Made by a program: the position numbers and the translations under genes | Part shown: positions 34,678-47,174 of the stretch, piece after piece | Layout of the letters: each line of letters begins with the position of its first letter | How positions within the stretch are numbered: position 1 is the stretch's first letter | The notes under the pieces: generated by a model | Seen by the model: only the letters and a program-made list of their open reading frames with translations | Databases searched by the model: none | What the model was told of the DNA's origin: nothing | Assembly (NCBI GenBank): GCA_036346225.1 | Contig: JARFIW010001254.1 | Location: 221,001 to 285,000, forward strand | Direction of reading: 5' to 3' | Length of the DNA: 64,000 nucleotides | Source: Platerodrilus igneus | Taxonomy: Eukaryota > Arthropoda > Insecta > Coleoptera > Lycidae

Positions 34678-36390
34678 TTTATTTAAAGTAGGTAATCCTA
34701 ATATTACAATACATTAGAATATAAAATAAAAAGAACATGCTTTCTTAATTTAAGTAAATATAAATAAAAATACAATAAAAAAAATAAATAAACAATAAAA
34801 AGTGTGAAAATTATAATTACTCCTACCAAGTTTAGGTAATTTGGTTTATTTTATAAAGTACTTACATTTTAGTTAGGTTTTAGTTTTTTCATTAATTCTC
34901 GTTTAAAAGATGTCAGTGTATTAGTCTCGAATATTTTTTGATAAAGTATTGTATTTAATCAGACCTTTGAAGAATATTGAATTCATAGTCTTTTTCAATT
35001 TGGTCCTTGCAACATATAAATTGCCTTGTGACCTAGTCTCGTGGTTGTGTATTTGGTGGGCATAAATAATAAACTCATCAAAATAACTTGGCATTAGTCG
35101 ATTGATAATTTTAAAAATAAATATCATTGTTAAATATTCAATTTTTTCAATAACCGATAACCATTCTAGGGTGCTTAACATTTTTTGAATATTAGTCCTT
35201 TTGCTACATTCCAGTATGATTCTTAAACCTCTGTTCTGTAGTTTTTGAAGAGTACTTAATTTATTTTGGTCAAATAAATATAGTATTGTTTCGCAGTAGT
35301 CAAAATGTGGTTGAATGATTGTTTTGTAGACTGTAATTTTAGTTCTTAAAGACAATTTAGGTGCTAATCTTGAGAAGAAATATAGTTTTTGTAATTTTAT
35401 TTTTAACATAATCAAAGTGATTTTTAAATGTTAAAGTACTATCCAACATCATACCTAAATACTTAGTTTGTTCAACAATTTGTAATATTTCATCCCCAAT
35501 CTTCAATGTAATAGCATTTCTATCAAGTTTATTTAATTTATTAGTATTTCCAACAACCATTGCCACAGTTTTGCTTGTATTAAGTTTCAACTTGTTTATT
35601 TGAAAGTATCTATAAATTTTATCCAAGCCATTATTCATTTTATTTGTTGCTGTTTGTATATCAGACTCTTTGATTACAAGTAGGGTATCATCAGCATATA
35701 GATTAACAAATTCGCATTCGTGGTCAATACTCTGAAAATCATTTAAATACAAAATAAATAACAACGGTCCTATAACACTTCCTTGAGGGACACCATTTCC
35801 TACTAGCACTGAACTAGATATTGAATTTCCTACTTTCGTTCTGTGTCTTCTATTTGACAGGTAGTCATCCAACCATTTTATCACTGTTCCACCAATGCCG
35901 TAGTGTTGTAACGTAGTCAATAATAATTGTCTGTTTATTGTCGCAAATGCTCTTTTAAAGTCTAAGAAAACAGCAAGTATATACTCATCTTGATCAATGT
36001 ACTGCTTCCACTTACTAAAAGTTAACTGAATAGCAGTTTCACAAGAGTGCTTAGATCTAAAACCTGATTGATTACAATCCAATAACTGGTTACTGTCCAC
36101 GTAGTTTATTAATTGGTTATATACAGCAATTTCTAATATTTTTTCAATACAAGGAAGTGTGTTTTTTGGCCTGTATTCGCTTGCTAATGTGGCGTTTTGA
36201 ACTTTAGGAATAGGAATTACTGTACTACATTTTAGCTTGCTTGGAAAACTGCCAGTTCTTAAGGAGGAGTTGACCAGATGAAGAAGAACATGCCCAATTG
36301 TATCAAAGGTTGCCTTAATTACTTTTGTGTTTACTGTATCTGACCAGTTACACTTGTTAGGTAGATTATGCACAATTTTTTTTTCCACAA
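34634..36390 (-). mobile_element. 5'-truncated LINE inserted in gypsy gag
   Basis: A non-LTR retrotransposon on the minus strand. Its 3' end is a pure TAA run on the plus strand (34634-34677), the simple-sequence tail, preceded by an untranslated region (34678-34920) and the RT ORF. The 5' end stops at about 36385, inside the RT ORF's N-terminal part, so no endonuclease is present. On both sides the flanking sequence is Gag of a minus-strand gypsy element, so the LINE is the younger insertion. Confidence 0.88.
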
Positions 36391-36394
36391 CCAT
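34921..36394 (-). pseudogene. LINE reverse transcriptase (one frameshift)
   Basis: The ORF at 35357-36394 (345 codons) holds the RT in order: PIPKVQNATLASEYRP, NQLLDCNQSGFRSKHSCETA, AVFLDFKRAFATINR (first Asp), NGVPQGSVIGPLLFILYLND (template-binding loop), FVNLYADDTLLVI (A-D-D active site) and VVEQTKYLGMMLD. A frameshift near 35400 moves the reading to 34921-35415 (164 codons) with the C-terminal LINE region: TIIQPHFDYCETILY, LQKLQNRGLRIIL. The motifs fit the Jockey/CR1-like group. Apart from the 5' truncation and this shift the coding is clean, so the copy is fairly young. Confidence 0.93.
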
Positions 36395-37110
36395 AAAAGG
36401 ATACTTCTACGTTCTGTGCAGTTAGTATAATTGTGGCTACTTTTTCGACAATTCCAACAAGAGACCTAGTTTCTTTAATATTCGATATAGGCGATGAAAT
36501 ATGACCATTACGGGAGGAATTATTGCGGTAAGATACATTTGGTGACGAAGATTTTAATGGGGGTTTTGTTGAGGTACGATATTTTTCTAAACGGATTTTC
36601 ACTTCTTGTAGGGATCGGCAAAGGTTTTTAAGTTGGGTAATGGATTCAATTTTTTATAAAGCGAGATGTTCAGAACAATAAGCGTTTAGATTGCGAATAA
36701 GCTGATTTAAAACTTCTAGTTAGTCACATTTTTTATCTAATCTATTAAATAATACTTGCACATCAATGATGTACGATAAAACGTTTTCGTCGGTAGATTG
36801 GAAACGGGTACGAAATTGAGATATTATTTGGTAGTAATTGTCATAGGTAGAAAATCCTGTTTCAAAAGATTAGTTAACTCGGTGTTTGATGTTTCGAAAC
36901 CATTTTAAAGCACTGTCGGAAAAAAGCTCTATGGCACTAAGGAATAATTGTTGATCTGTACAATTTCAAGAGACTTTTAAATCGTCTATCCGTTCAAGAA
37001 AAGAAGTTAAACAGATTTTTGAATTATATCCTGAAAAAGGTTTCACTTATAAATTGGTATAGATTTGGAGACGTCTACGTTTTCGGTAGGGAACAATAGA
37101 TTATTTAAAT
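36366..37110 (-). pseudogene. Minus-strand gypsy Gag (broken)
   Basis: Reading on the minus strand from about 37110, Gag segments appear with in-frame stops: LTSFLERIDDLKVS, QLFLSAIELFSDSALKWFRN and YYQIISQFRTRFQ, then an STKPP/SSRN-rich linker in the open frame 36366-36602. In another frame near 36430 there is a CCHC-type knuckle beginning CWNCRK. The LINE at 34634-36390 cuts the element immediately after this knuckle, and Gag-like sequence resumes near 34600. Confidence 0.82.
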
Positions 37111-38735
37111 TGGGGCTAATGACAGGAAGTTCTGGAATAACATCTAATCTTTCTGAAACGAGATTTTCAATGAGAAATAGATCAGACATAAGTTCATTTC
37201 GGATTTTATCAAATTAATCAGGGTTAGAATTTGCAAATAGGTCCAAACGCTGTTTTACATGTATTAACCTTGATTGTATGCGCACTAATTCTATTTTTGT
37301 GTGAATGGGGTCAATAGCATTATCGATAGTTTTTATATCATGAATAGTTTCATTTATTTCAGTCAAATCTTTATCGGATAGGGTGTATATTAAAAGTACA
37401 CAGAATATTTAAATTATGTGAAATTGCCGCCCGATGTTGCGACCATCTTTCATTTTGTGTGGAAGTCGGAATTATATTTCGAGCTAGCAGCTTCCAGCTC
37501 AGTTCATTTGCCTTTAAATGGACGTGATTCATATTTATAATATTTCAAAGGATACGTAAAGTCAACTATTGTAAGTTTTCTTAGTTAAACGGATAGACCA
37601 ATTCGATATTATTACCAAAAGAAAATCGTGAAAATTAGCTGTTTCAATATGTAACTATGACAGGCAAATCTTTAATAAACTAAAAATAACGAAGAGCGAT
37701 ATAGATAACAACGAAAATTACAAGATTTCACCGTTAAGCAATTGACACGAGATTATTTAAAGTCGTAATTTTAAGCTTATGAAGATTTAAATTAATGCCC
37801 AAAAAGGGCAAATATTTTTTGATATAACGCAAATTCCAAAGCACGAAATATACTCTAATTTTAAAAGAGATAACGAAAGTTATAAATACCGTGTGAAAAC
37901 CTTTTGAGGTTAGATCTCCCAATAAAATATGTTTAAAAGGGTTATTATACACAAAAAGTTCCACTCTTGTTTACGGTCTAGGGCAGACCAATGGTACACC
38001 TCATGAAAGATAGAAACTAATACAGAAAATACAATGGGACTTCTGGAAGGTGTGGCAGGCTGAATCTTAAAAAGGGAGATAGTATTGGTCAAATCAGACG
38101 GGTATTGATCACCTACATGGCCACTAGCAAGAATACAAGATATCCATCCGGCTCAAAGAACCAAAAATGTCGACAATCGACATACAACTAAGCATTGATT
38201 AGTTTTAACGCTAAGTCCAGATGCTGAATTCTGATAATAACTTCATTATTAACTAAAATAACTGATAATGTCTAGAATAATTTATTTATTATAAATTATT
38301 ACAGTTCTACATCTGTGAGTATTATTCACAGTTCTTGCTGTTTATGGTAGAACAGCTTCAAATAAGTACTGACTTCCTATTTCTAATTCTAACTTTTATA
38401 CCCAAAAAACTAGGGAAGTTTATCTAAGCATATTCAGTTTTGTGCCTAACTAGTGTTCTACATTATTCATAATTTCCTTATTACAATAATAACCTAGTTT
38501 TCATCATTCTTTCAATTGCATGAGGTCAAGTTCCCGAATCCCCATTGAACATAATACTATTTACGCTATTACATTACCTTGCATTCATTAATTACAAAAT
38601 ATGCATATTACCAATAATACAGAATAAGCTTATTTTTATTTTCTGTATCATATTAAATTTCCTATTTGTGAAATGTATGATTTTTAATCTGAATCTTAAT
38701 TGTAATAGGAACCGTAAATTTACCTAAAATATGTT
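37111..38735. other. Gag leader and unassigned AT-rich DNA
   Basis: The region 37111-37450 still looks like the N-terminal Gag of the minus-strand gypsy element (coiled, Asp/Ile-rich in one frame) with stops. Beyond about 37450 I see no gene, and no LTR I can pair. Confidence 0.4.
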
Positions 38736-38739
38736 TGCA

Positions 38740-39262
38740 ATAGTTTTGCGAACACGCCTCTACCCCTACATTAACGATGGTGGTTACATTGGATGAAGTA
38801 TGCTGAATTGAAACTCTTTTAAGTGGATGATTATTTGTGCAAACAAATTTAGCAGACATTTTTTCATACTGAAGATACAATTTTTTAAAATTTATTACTT
38901 CATTCCTTATCCTTACTTTAACTATGGTGATTACACTGAATTGAAGAGTGCTAAATTGAAACATTTTTAGGTAAATGACTATTCATGCAAACAAATTTAG
39001 CAGACATTATTTTGCAATTCAGCTCCAATTTTTTTTAGATTTATCTTTTCACACTCTAACCACCTTTTAACGGCGCGATTGTCGTTACATTGAATGCAAA
39101 TTCTAAAGCTACTTGTACATATTGGATTGGTTTTCGTACATTTTAAAAAGTGATGATGAGATTTCATCCACACAGTAATGATGTATAAATAGTCACATTT
39201 TCTGTGCAACTAGTTCTAAGTGTATGGATGGATTTGGGTGTTGCTAGCTTCAAACCGGTCAC
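38740..39262 (-). repeat. Inverted copy of head plus 150-bp units
   Basis: The region 39050-39262 is the reverse complement of the head at 17430-17640 (GAAGCTAGCAACACCCAAAT in this copy), and 38740-39050 holds about two tandem units (AAACAAATTTAGCAGACAT). The array is much shorter here than at 17.6-25.9 kb. Confidence 0.85.
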
Positions 39263-39266
39263 CAGT

Positions 39267-39708
39267 TTATACTTTTAATAGGGTTATAATATGAAATTTT
39301 TGTAAAAAATGCAAAAGCTGATTTAAATGGATAGACCATGAAATCAAATCTTCTGTAAAAATCAACCAAAGAAACCTTAACACTTTTTGAACTGTATCTT
39401 GGTGTATCTTAAAAACCTGTAGCATATCTACTAGTTCATTAATAGTATTTTCCATTTTGTGATTTTCAATATAAAACCAATGAATTTCTTTATACAATTT
39501 ATGTCAAATACTTAACTCAGTTGAATTAAGCTTCCTTGATTGTTATCAATAGCATTGTGTTGTGGAGAACAATAAGAATTACCAGGGCTGCTTGGTTGAT
39601 TTTGCTTATTTAATTTTTATAGAAGATTTGATATCGTGACCCCTCATTACTTAAATCAATTTCTTGTATTTTTTGTAAAATTTCACATTATAACCCTATT
39701 AAAAGTAT
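39267..39708. mobile_element. MITE-like element with 45-bp inverted ends
   Basis: The left end TATACTTTTAATAGGGTTAT (39267) is matched by its inverted complement ending at 39708. The arms stay similar for about 45 bp. TA at each boundary could be the target duplication of a Tc1/mariner-type element. The inside has a minus-strand frame at 39267-39497 without a recognised motif. It abuts the head of the satellite-type repeat. Confidence 0.7.
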
Positions 39709-40660
39709 AGACCACTGAATAGTATGGAAACAAATTCTCTACAAGAATATACCAAAAAATTATACCAAACAATTTAAAAAAAATAAATAATGATGACATC
39801 ACTACAAACATATTAAGGTCTATAGAAAAAAATGTTCTCACGAAGTTGTAACTGAGATTGCCTGAGATTTACCTGATGTATATCGTAGAAGTTTATGAAT
39901 TGGTAGGGAACTCAAAAATGTGAGATCTAACAGCAACATAAGCAATTTGGTTTTTAAAGTTAACATATGTTTTGCAGAATATGAAATATTCCGCTAGGCT
40001 TTGAGATGGTGTCTCAAAAAATATCAGATCTATTTCCATATCAAATCTGGCAACAAAAATGTAAAACCAGTAAATGCCAAAGGTAAAATAATTGATAAGT
40101 ATTGTAATTTGTGCAGATCGTACAGTTTACAAGTTAAGGATATTGATAATGCCTCACGAATAAATAGCACCACAGATTGTGAAAATAGAAGTATTTATGA
40201 GTTTGAAGTACATATTGCTGATGTCTTGGTAAAAGTTTACATGTAACAATTTTTTAAATATAAATAAAACCATTTTTAAGCTTTGTTTTTGGTACTGTGA
40301 TGTTTATATTAGTCTCACAAACCTGCATTGTTTATGTAACACCTGATTCAAGGTTACACATTAAACTATACAATATTGAAATGGAACTTTTTTATTTAGC
40401 ATTTTATTTAAAAAAATCTAAAATAAACAAGAGGGCCAGGCGTCTGATTCAGTTTGTAAATAATATGTACGTTAGGGCTTCATAGATAAATGAATAAAGT
40501 TTGTTAATACGGTGATTTTTTATGCTACAGCATGGGTGCAGAAAAGGGTTGCTAGAAAAAATAAAGCATTCTCATCTAATAAAGAAAAAGAGCAAATTTA
40601 TAACAAAAAGCATTACTATTTTTATCGCCACAAATCAGATTAAAAATCTTGACCCTTTTT
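39709..40660 (+). other. Unassigned; three short open frames
   Basis: Frames at 40001-40246 (contains CNLCRSYSLQVKDI), 40297-40485 (ends KKSKINKRARRLIQFVNNMY) and 40522-40728 (basic, EKIKHSHLIKKKSKF) follow one another on the plus strand. AATAAA-like signals lie near 40263 and 40493. I recognise none of them. They could be remnants of a transposon or viral gene cluster. Confidence 0.3.
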
Positions 40661-41340
40661 TCAATAATGTTTTAGGTTTTTATAAAATGGGTTATACTTG
40701 GCAGGGAGTAATGAAAGCAATGATATGAAATCATTGCTTTTTTCATTAAAAATGGGTACACCACCAATACTTTTTAACTCCATGGCAAAATAGTTGTTCG
40801 TCCCTCTTCTCGTTATATTAAGAATTCTCGCATCTCCTTTAAGAGAATGTGAATTCAAAATTTTTCCCCAACTTCCAGAATTTGAATTTTTTGATTTTTA
40901 CCCATTGAACAGCTGAACCATCTTCTGATTTCCCTCAGTTAATAAAGTGAGTCTTTATCTTGATACATTTGTTAAAGGTATAAAATTCTTTAACTTCTAC
41001 TACTGTAAAAGATTTTGATTTCTTGGAGTTAACCCCTATGATTCAAATCAATTAATACAGGTCTCGTGGTATGTAGATGCACATATCCTTAGGCTTCACC
41101 CGTTCAATTTGAGAATGATCTATATCACATTCTATTTGTGTGTCCAACAACAAGAAATGTATGTAGTATATGTAAATCAGGCCTATTATCTACAACTACG
41201 TTAAACATGACAGGCAAGGTAAAGTTATGATTCTGTCCAGGACAATTGTCTGAATAGCAAACAATTTGAACCCACTCCTTTGGAAGGAAAGGCAATTTCA
41301 TTTAAGCCTCTGCTTGAGTTGACAGTTAAATTTGTTAAGT
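40661..41340 (-). pseudogene. Transposase-like protein C-terminus (broken)
   Basis: On the minus strand near 41290 reads VQIVCYSDNCPGQNHNFTLP, then LHTFLVVGHT and, in a shifted frame, ECDIDHSQIER and KPKDMCIYIPRDLY. This resembles the DDE-like core shared by a group of arthropod and cnidarian transposon proteins (SDNCxGQN, GHTxxExDxxH). The open frame 40661-40858 supplies a C-terminus (ISLLSLLPAKYNPFYKNL). There are several stops and shifts. The superfamily name is uncertain. Confidence 0.55.
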
Positions 41341-44300
41341 TCAATTACACCCTGCCGATTGGTTTTTGTTTATTTTAAGATTCCTTATAAATACCCCCGT
41401 GCTTTTGTTTCAATATTCCGTAACTACCTGCCATAAGAAACGCTTCTGACTGTACCTGCTAATTAAACTTATCAAGCTATTCCTTCAAAGCACATTCTAA
41501 AACGCTGGAAATAAATGCTTATTCAACATCCTGTATGTTTTAATTAGTACAACTATTATCTTGTGAATATAATCATTGCTCTTATAATAGAACAACAGTT
41601 TATTTATCAAAAACGTGGCTCTCAGATATATTATTCTAGCATATATATTGGATTATCTACAATAGGTTATTTCTAAAGTATGCATTCGTTCTATTTTTAA
41701 ACAGGAATATAAGTTTGAATAACATAAGATTCTTTTGAAAATACTTAATAAGCGCAATTGTAGTAAAATGTGCCAGTTTGGTTATATAATAACGACGTTT
41801 GAAAGTGTTTTGGTAACACATGTTAATAAAATATGGGGATTCTTTATCTTTCCATGGTCCGGAATTTTATTCTTTTTCAATCCTGCTTATGAGTTTTTTT
41901 CTTATGCGACCTGTTTCAGACACACTACTACCACACATGCTGGCGGTCGGAGTGCATTCCAACAATCATCTGCTGGTGATCATGAAAATCACACAAGTAA
42001 TTTATTTTCAGTTTACTCATAAACGGCTGGATGTCTATAAGAACCAAGATTTAACATCATAATTCCGATTGTAATATGTTTATCAAATTTATTTTAATTT
42101 TATAATTATAAAAATTGTTTATTTCTTTTACAACAAATTGAACGTATATGTTCATTAATTGAAGTTGAAAAACAAAAATATTCTAAGTTAATAAATCAAT
42201 AATTACAATGAGTAGCTTGAACCACCAACAATGTTAAAGTTATCAAGTTCGAAGACTGACGCGATCAGGGGCTTCTCATAGTTTATATGAAGCCTCTGGT
42301 CTCACATCATCTTGTGGGAAAGTGCAGATCTTGCTGTCTGCTATTTCTTGATAATCATACATTGTCTTATTCTAAGTAATTATAAATGAGTCTGCTCGAT
42401 TGCAGTTCATTGTTTCTGCACTTGTGGTATCAGGTTGCATCTGGAAAACAAAGTTGTCGTTTCCTTTCTTATTTCTAATATGAACTCTGATAACACTTAA
42501 TTTATAACCTTCATTTAATACAATGTAGCATGTTATTACCAAGACATAATAATCATGTTTATTTTACATACATTTTATATGGGGATATGTAACTTGTGTA
42601 ATACTGAAAAAATTCTACGGGATAATTTGTCCTATATGAATTAATATTTTTGTCGTGGGCTGATTTTGATCTTTGTTATTTTATTTGCTTATACCACATG
42701 TTTCTCTTGTGCAAATTATAGCTTGTAAATAAAATTTAAACCTGGATGCCACTTGCTTTTTCTTAAGTAAGAACATTTGGCACACCTTGACTCATCCCAC
42801 TCTCCGCTTTTGTAGCTAGCCCAGTTTATCTAGGTTTCGTTTACAGGTTTTTTTTAATATACGTTTTCCCTCTTTTCAACGTAACAAATTGTTATTATGT
42901 AACTGTTTTGTATAATATAAAGAACCCATTGTTTGTTACCTACAGTTTCTGCATCGTACATTTTCTGATTAATCTCGCATTTCTTATTGTATTCACGATC
43001 ATACGAATATTTGTTAACAAGTTTAACTACCTTTCAAATTGAAATGATTACTTATTCAGCATCCTATAAAATCTCATTGAGTGTTTAGTTACAACATTAA
43101 CTATTTGGAATGTATTCTGTTAATTTGCTTTGGTTAGCAATTGTTAAAAATCTTTGCATTATGGGCTCTCTGAAATGAGTTTAAAACATCTGCATCTCTT
43201 AAATAGATACATTTAATAAGTTAGCATGAAATACTTTTATCGCATTCCATTATCACACAGGTGTTTATGGACACAGATTGCGAACAATCAAAAAATGTGT
43301 ACCTGTTTATCTTTTCCCGGTAGTATTATTCAAAATAGTAAATCGCTATGGTTTTATACAGGAGATAGGCCACTTGTCATACACTTAACTACATAATGCT
43401 GCAATGCAGGTTGCAGACATACCCAACAATTTGAACTGTTTGGGTACTACCAGATAGCAGTTTCTCATGCGGATATACTTTGTGAAAGTGGTCATGTGGT
43501 ATTGAGGTCATTTGCTTTCTTAATTGCGCTTGTTTGCAGGCGATGTTCTGAGAATACCTTGAAGGTGATATTTTGTCGATGGAAAATGTTTGTGAAAGGA
43601 AAACACATTACTACTTGGCAGAGCGTCAAAAGACATTCTATTCTATACAGTGTCCTTTCACATGAAAAGACTCTGAAAATTTGCGGTGCTACTTAAGATG
43701 CTTTCTTTTAAGAGACATTGCTTTGCTTTGGTTTTTTTATAATTCAAACTCGGTCAAAGTTCTGTAACTAGTGAAATTGTTGCATAGAAGTATCCGAACC
43801 GTCGAGAATTGTAAGTACGCACTTTTAGATCTGCTACGATGGTACTAGAGGCAGGCTGACGATGTATGATAAGGTATATACATACTGAGCGAATAGTCCC
43901 TTTGTAAGGCAGCGACTCCTCTTTGGCACACAAACGGACTTAACGTATAAATACTCTGCTCTTTTCTTTTGATGCTTTCAATGAAACCTAGTTAATTCTT
44001 TTCTTTAAAGTTGATAATCACGTCAGTGCTTTATTTTTTTACTCATGGTTATTGCACAATAAATTACAGACTGCGGTCTTAAAATTTACTTTCACTTGTT
44101 AGTGCACAAAGTGATTACACGATTGTTTTTCAAGTCACAATTAAGATAAACACAAGCTCACGGTGAAGCAATTTTACGTACTTTAACTTAAGAGTTAGGA
44201 AATGCTAATGCCAACAAATTGTTTACTAATTATAATCTAGATTAAGTGTAACACTTGGTTATCCTCAATTTAGGGTTACACTATTACTTTAAGGAAGCGT

Positions 44301-44379
44301 ATTTCGGTAAGGAGCAGATAAACAGCTTTGTATTACTGTATATGTTATACTCCCTGTATGTTTGTTGTGGTTTGTCTAA
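41341..44379. other. Three kilobases without recognisable genes
   Basis: AT-rich single-copy-looking DNA. The open frames 41735-42062 and 43496-43696 show no motif and have overlapping alternatives. No repeats found by eye. Confidence 0.5.
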
Positions 44380-44582
44380 CATTCTTCTTAATCTTCTTTG
44401 GGAATTAAACCACTCATAGTTTTTAAAATTATCTTTATTTACGTTTCGATCCATGACCTAGGAGCGTTGTCAAAATAATAAAAGCTTTTTGACAACGATC
44501 CTAGGTCATGGATCGAAACGTAAATAAAGATAATTTTAAAAACTATGAGTGGTTTAATTCCCAAAGAAGATTAAGAAGAATG
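44380..44582. repeat. Near-perfect 203-bp palindrome
   Basis: Two arms of about 96 bp are complementary with a single mismatch (CCTAGGAGCGTT against CCTAGGATCGTT), separated by about 11 bp around AATAATAAAAGC. The arms contain TTCGATCCATGACCTAGG and ACCACTCATAGTTTTTAAAA. Such a structure is a fold-back element or two copies of a repeat end joined head to head. No clear target duplication. Confidence 0.9.
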
Positions 44583-46513
44583 TATATGTTATGTCTAATG
44601 TTCCTCTTGTATTTATTTAGGGCTGGAAACATTATGTAAGTATACTTTTACTTATATTTGTATTTATTTGTGTTTGTATTGTATTTGTATTTATATTTTA
44701 GTAAGCAATATGATTGGGAAATAATCCCTAATTGATATTTGTTTAAATTTGTATGTATATTTTGGAGTTATGTTGTGTTATATGCGAGTTGACGTTTTCG
44801 TTTATATCATGTTTTAACAGGACATTACATAAATGTTCGTTTTGGTTTTTGTAAACATTCCTTTTGATACCATGTTCGTTAACTAACGGTTTGTAGTAAA
44901 TCTACTTACTGAGGCTTCCAATTTTAATTCTATATGAATCACCCCACTCTACAACATTTTCAGCTAGTATGGCATTAATTTTTTAGATTCCTCTTGTTTT
45001 GTTGCGGTTTGGTGTGGACGATTTTCTTGAGAAGATGGGAGTGGATATTTTTGAAGTGTTGGGGTAACAAGTTAATAAAGGTGCTTCCAAACCCTTGAAG
45101 CTTAAATACTTGTTACAAAATTTTCCATTACTAACATGAGCTTCTGTATTTATGATGAATGTTTTTGACTATATGAAGAGCATATAAATCAATCCCGATA
45201 CAAATGCATATCTTAAGTTAACTGTAAATGCCAGCTAAGGAAATGCGATTTATAAACGACTACCCATTCGTTATCTCATAAAAGTTAACAGTAAAAATAT
45301 ATTATTTTGTCAGGATGCAGTACTTGCAAACTTATATTTTAAAAAGCAATAATCCCAGTTTAATGAAAAATTTAGATAAATGATTGTGCCAGGAAGCAAG
45401 CGACATGTACTTGGTTGACAGCATAATCAGTTATTTTCTTAGACCACCTTAATAATTGTGCAAATGGTTAAAATCATAGCAGGAACCATGTGATCTGGTA
45501 ATCACCAATTGGAAGAAACACACCCTTTGAGATAGGCTACTATTCTACTGTGGAATCATTTATAATCGAATGGCCAATTTTAAAACATAAAGAAATATAT
45601 CAGTTAGTAAGTTGAAATATATCTTTTTAAGAATTGGTATTTATATTATGGTATTTTAGAGTGATAGTAAATCCCAGCAGCTGTTTCCCAATTCAGAAAT
45701 CATATCATTACTTAGAGACCATGATAAATTGGAGTGATTTTTTTTTACAAAATTCAGAGCCATTCGGACAGAAGATTTTGTATTCCTTAGTAGTAGATAT
45801 TAGTTAAGGTATATGATCTATTAAGACTGGCGTTTTTACTAATTTCAGTCATTTAAGGTTCTAAAGATGCTGTACAATTAGCTGCTTTTCATGCTTTTTG
45901 CACCATCTAGTAGAACCTGAGCAAATAAATTGTCCTGGAAACCTAGTATTATTGAGTGTCAAGAAAGTCTCATTGCTTCAGTATCAGTGAGTACTTGGTA
46001 TTACTGTTTGGTGAGTATTTAGTTCTTTATAGCATGTGGAGTATATGAATTGTTAATGCACATTCTTCTTGCAGATGAATTTGCAGAAGAATTTGTAAAA
46101 GAAATATTTAAATGAATATTTTATCGTAGTGTGTAAAAGAATTATGTAAATGAGTTATGTAAAAGAGCGCGTTATTAAAAATCACTAAGCCAAGTGTTCA
46201 TTACACCTGGGCTCCACTACGGTGTAAAGCCACACGCAAATTACTTGCTAAAACCCTCAGGTTCCCCATGTTAACTCGTGACAAGTGTTCTAGCTAAAGT
46301 GAGCACTGACACATTGTGCACGAAATAGGAAAGCTGTTTGGCCTTGCCATATTTAGACTAATATTTAACGCCTGATGCTAGCAACCAAACTAGCATCTCT
46401 GTATTGCGGTTAGACCACATGATACCAATACAGATATTTATTTAATTGAAGATGTTTACTGGTATAATGGACTAGACAAAAGGTGTATAAAACTAATAAT
46501 TTATTGGTGTTCT
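44583..46513. other. No recognisable gene
   Basis: AT-rich DNA with short (TTTGTATTTATA) runs near 44650-44700. Nothing supported. Confidence 0.5.
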
Positions 46514-46719
46514 GCAGTGGTCAAAAAACTGTTACACTGCCTCTCTCCAAAAAAGAAAAAAATCTTTTCTTAGGACCAAAGATTTTTTTTTATAACTTTA
46601 AACGAAATACTAACATTAGGATTGAATCCTTAATAACTGACCTGTGTGAGAATAAAAAAATAAAAATTAGAAAAATTAAAAAATGGGAGAGTTTGAATAA
46701 TAAAGAGCGAGTATTTTAG
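46514..46719 (+). CDS. Unidentified small ORF after a splice-like acceptor
   Basis: The frame is open from a stretch ending TGTTCTGCAG (46518) to a TAG just before the retroelement at 46730. It reads KTVTLPLSKKEKNLFLGPKI, then a very basic tail (KKIKIRKIKKWE). I do not recognise it. The acceptor-like sequence and biased composition suggest a terminal exon or an element remnant. It ends 10 bp before the inserted errantivirus-like LTR. Confidence 0.25.
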
Positions 46720-46729
46720 TAGCTACGCG

Positions 46730-47174
46730 AGTTATGTATCCCCAATTATCTATATATACTGAATATATTGAATCTAATAGGAATTATTAGAAATTGTTAA
46801 ATAAAGTATAAGTTCATTGCAACAATGTAATACAAGGCTAACCCAGAGAGGTTATCAACAGTTCATGAGAACAGATATGCAACTTTGTATCCGAGAGGGC
46901 AGTGATACTGCAGGTGGCAGGTCACAGGCGGTTAACATACCGCAATTACCTAGAAATAAGATTGTTACAATGTAATAAAGTGTAGAATTAAGAGAAAAGC
47001 AGACATGAGATCTGCAAGTTCCCACAGCCGTGTGAGGGGCAGGTTATTATAAAAAGCCCGGGAGCTCAAGGCCCGGCAGTCAGTCTTCGAACTCCATACT
47101 TCGTTGTTCAAGCTACTCACCCTAATATTAAGATAAATAAATTTGTTAAAGTTTGGAAACGTTTTTTAAAAACA
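46730..47174 (+). repeat. 5' LTR of the errantivirus-like element
   Basis: Starts AGTTATGTATCCCC and follows the 3' LTR for about 380 bp. It then lacks a segment present at 50060-50105 and the final 38 bp of the LTR, ending in AAAAACACC where pol sequence begins. Confidence 0.9.

Noticed and set aside
31400..38300. A pair of LTRs for the minus-strand gypsy element
   Set aside because: I compared the two flanks by eye and found only short, unconvincing matches.
41735..42062. A gene in two overlapping open frames
   Set aside because: Hydrophobic, frame-ambiguous, with no motif or splice support.
44380..44582. Hammerhead ribozyme in the palindrome
   Set aside because: A GAAAC occurs but no CTGATGA core is present at a suitable position.
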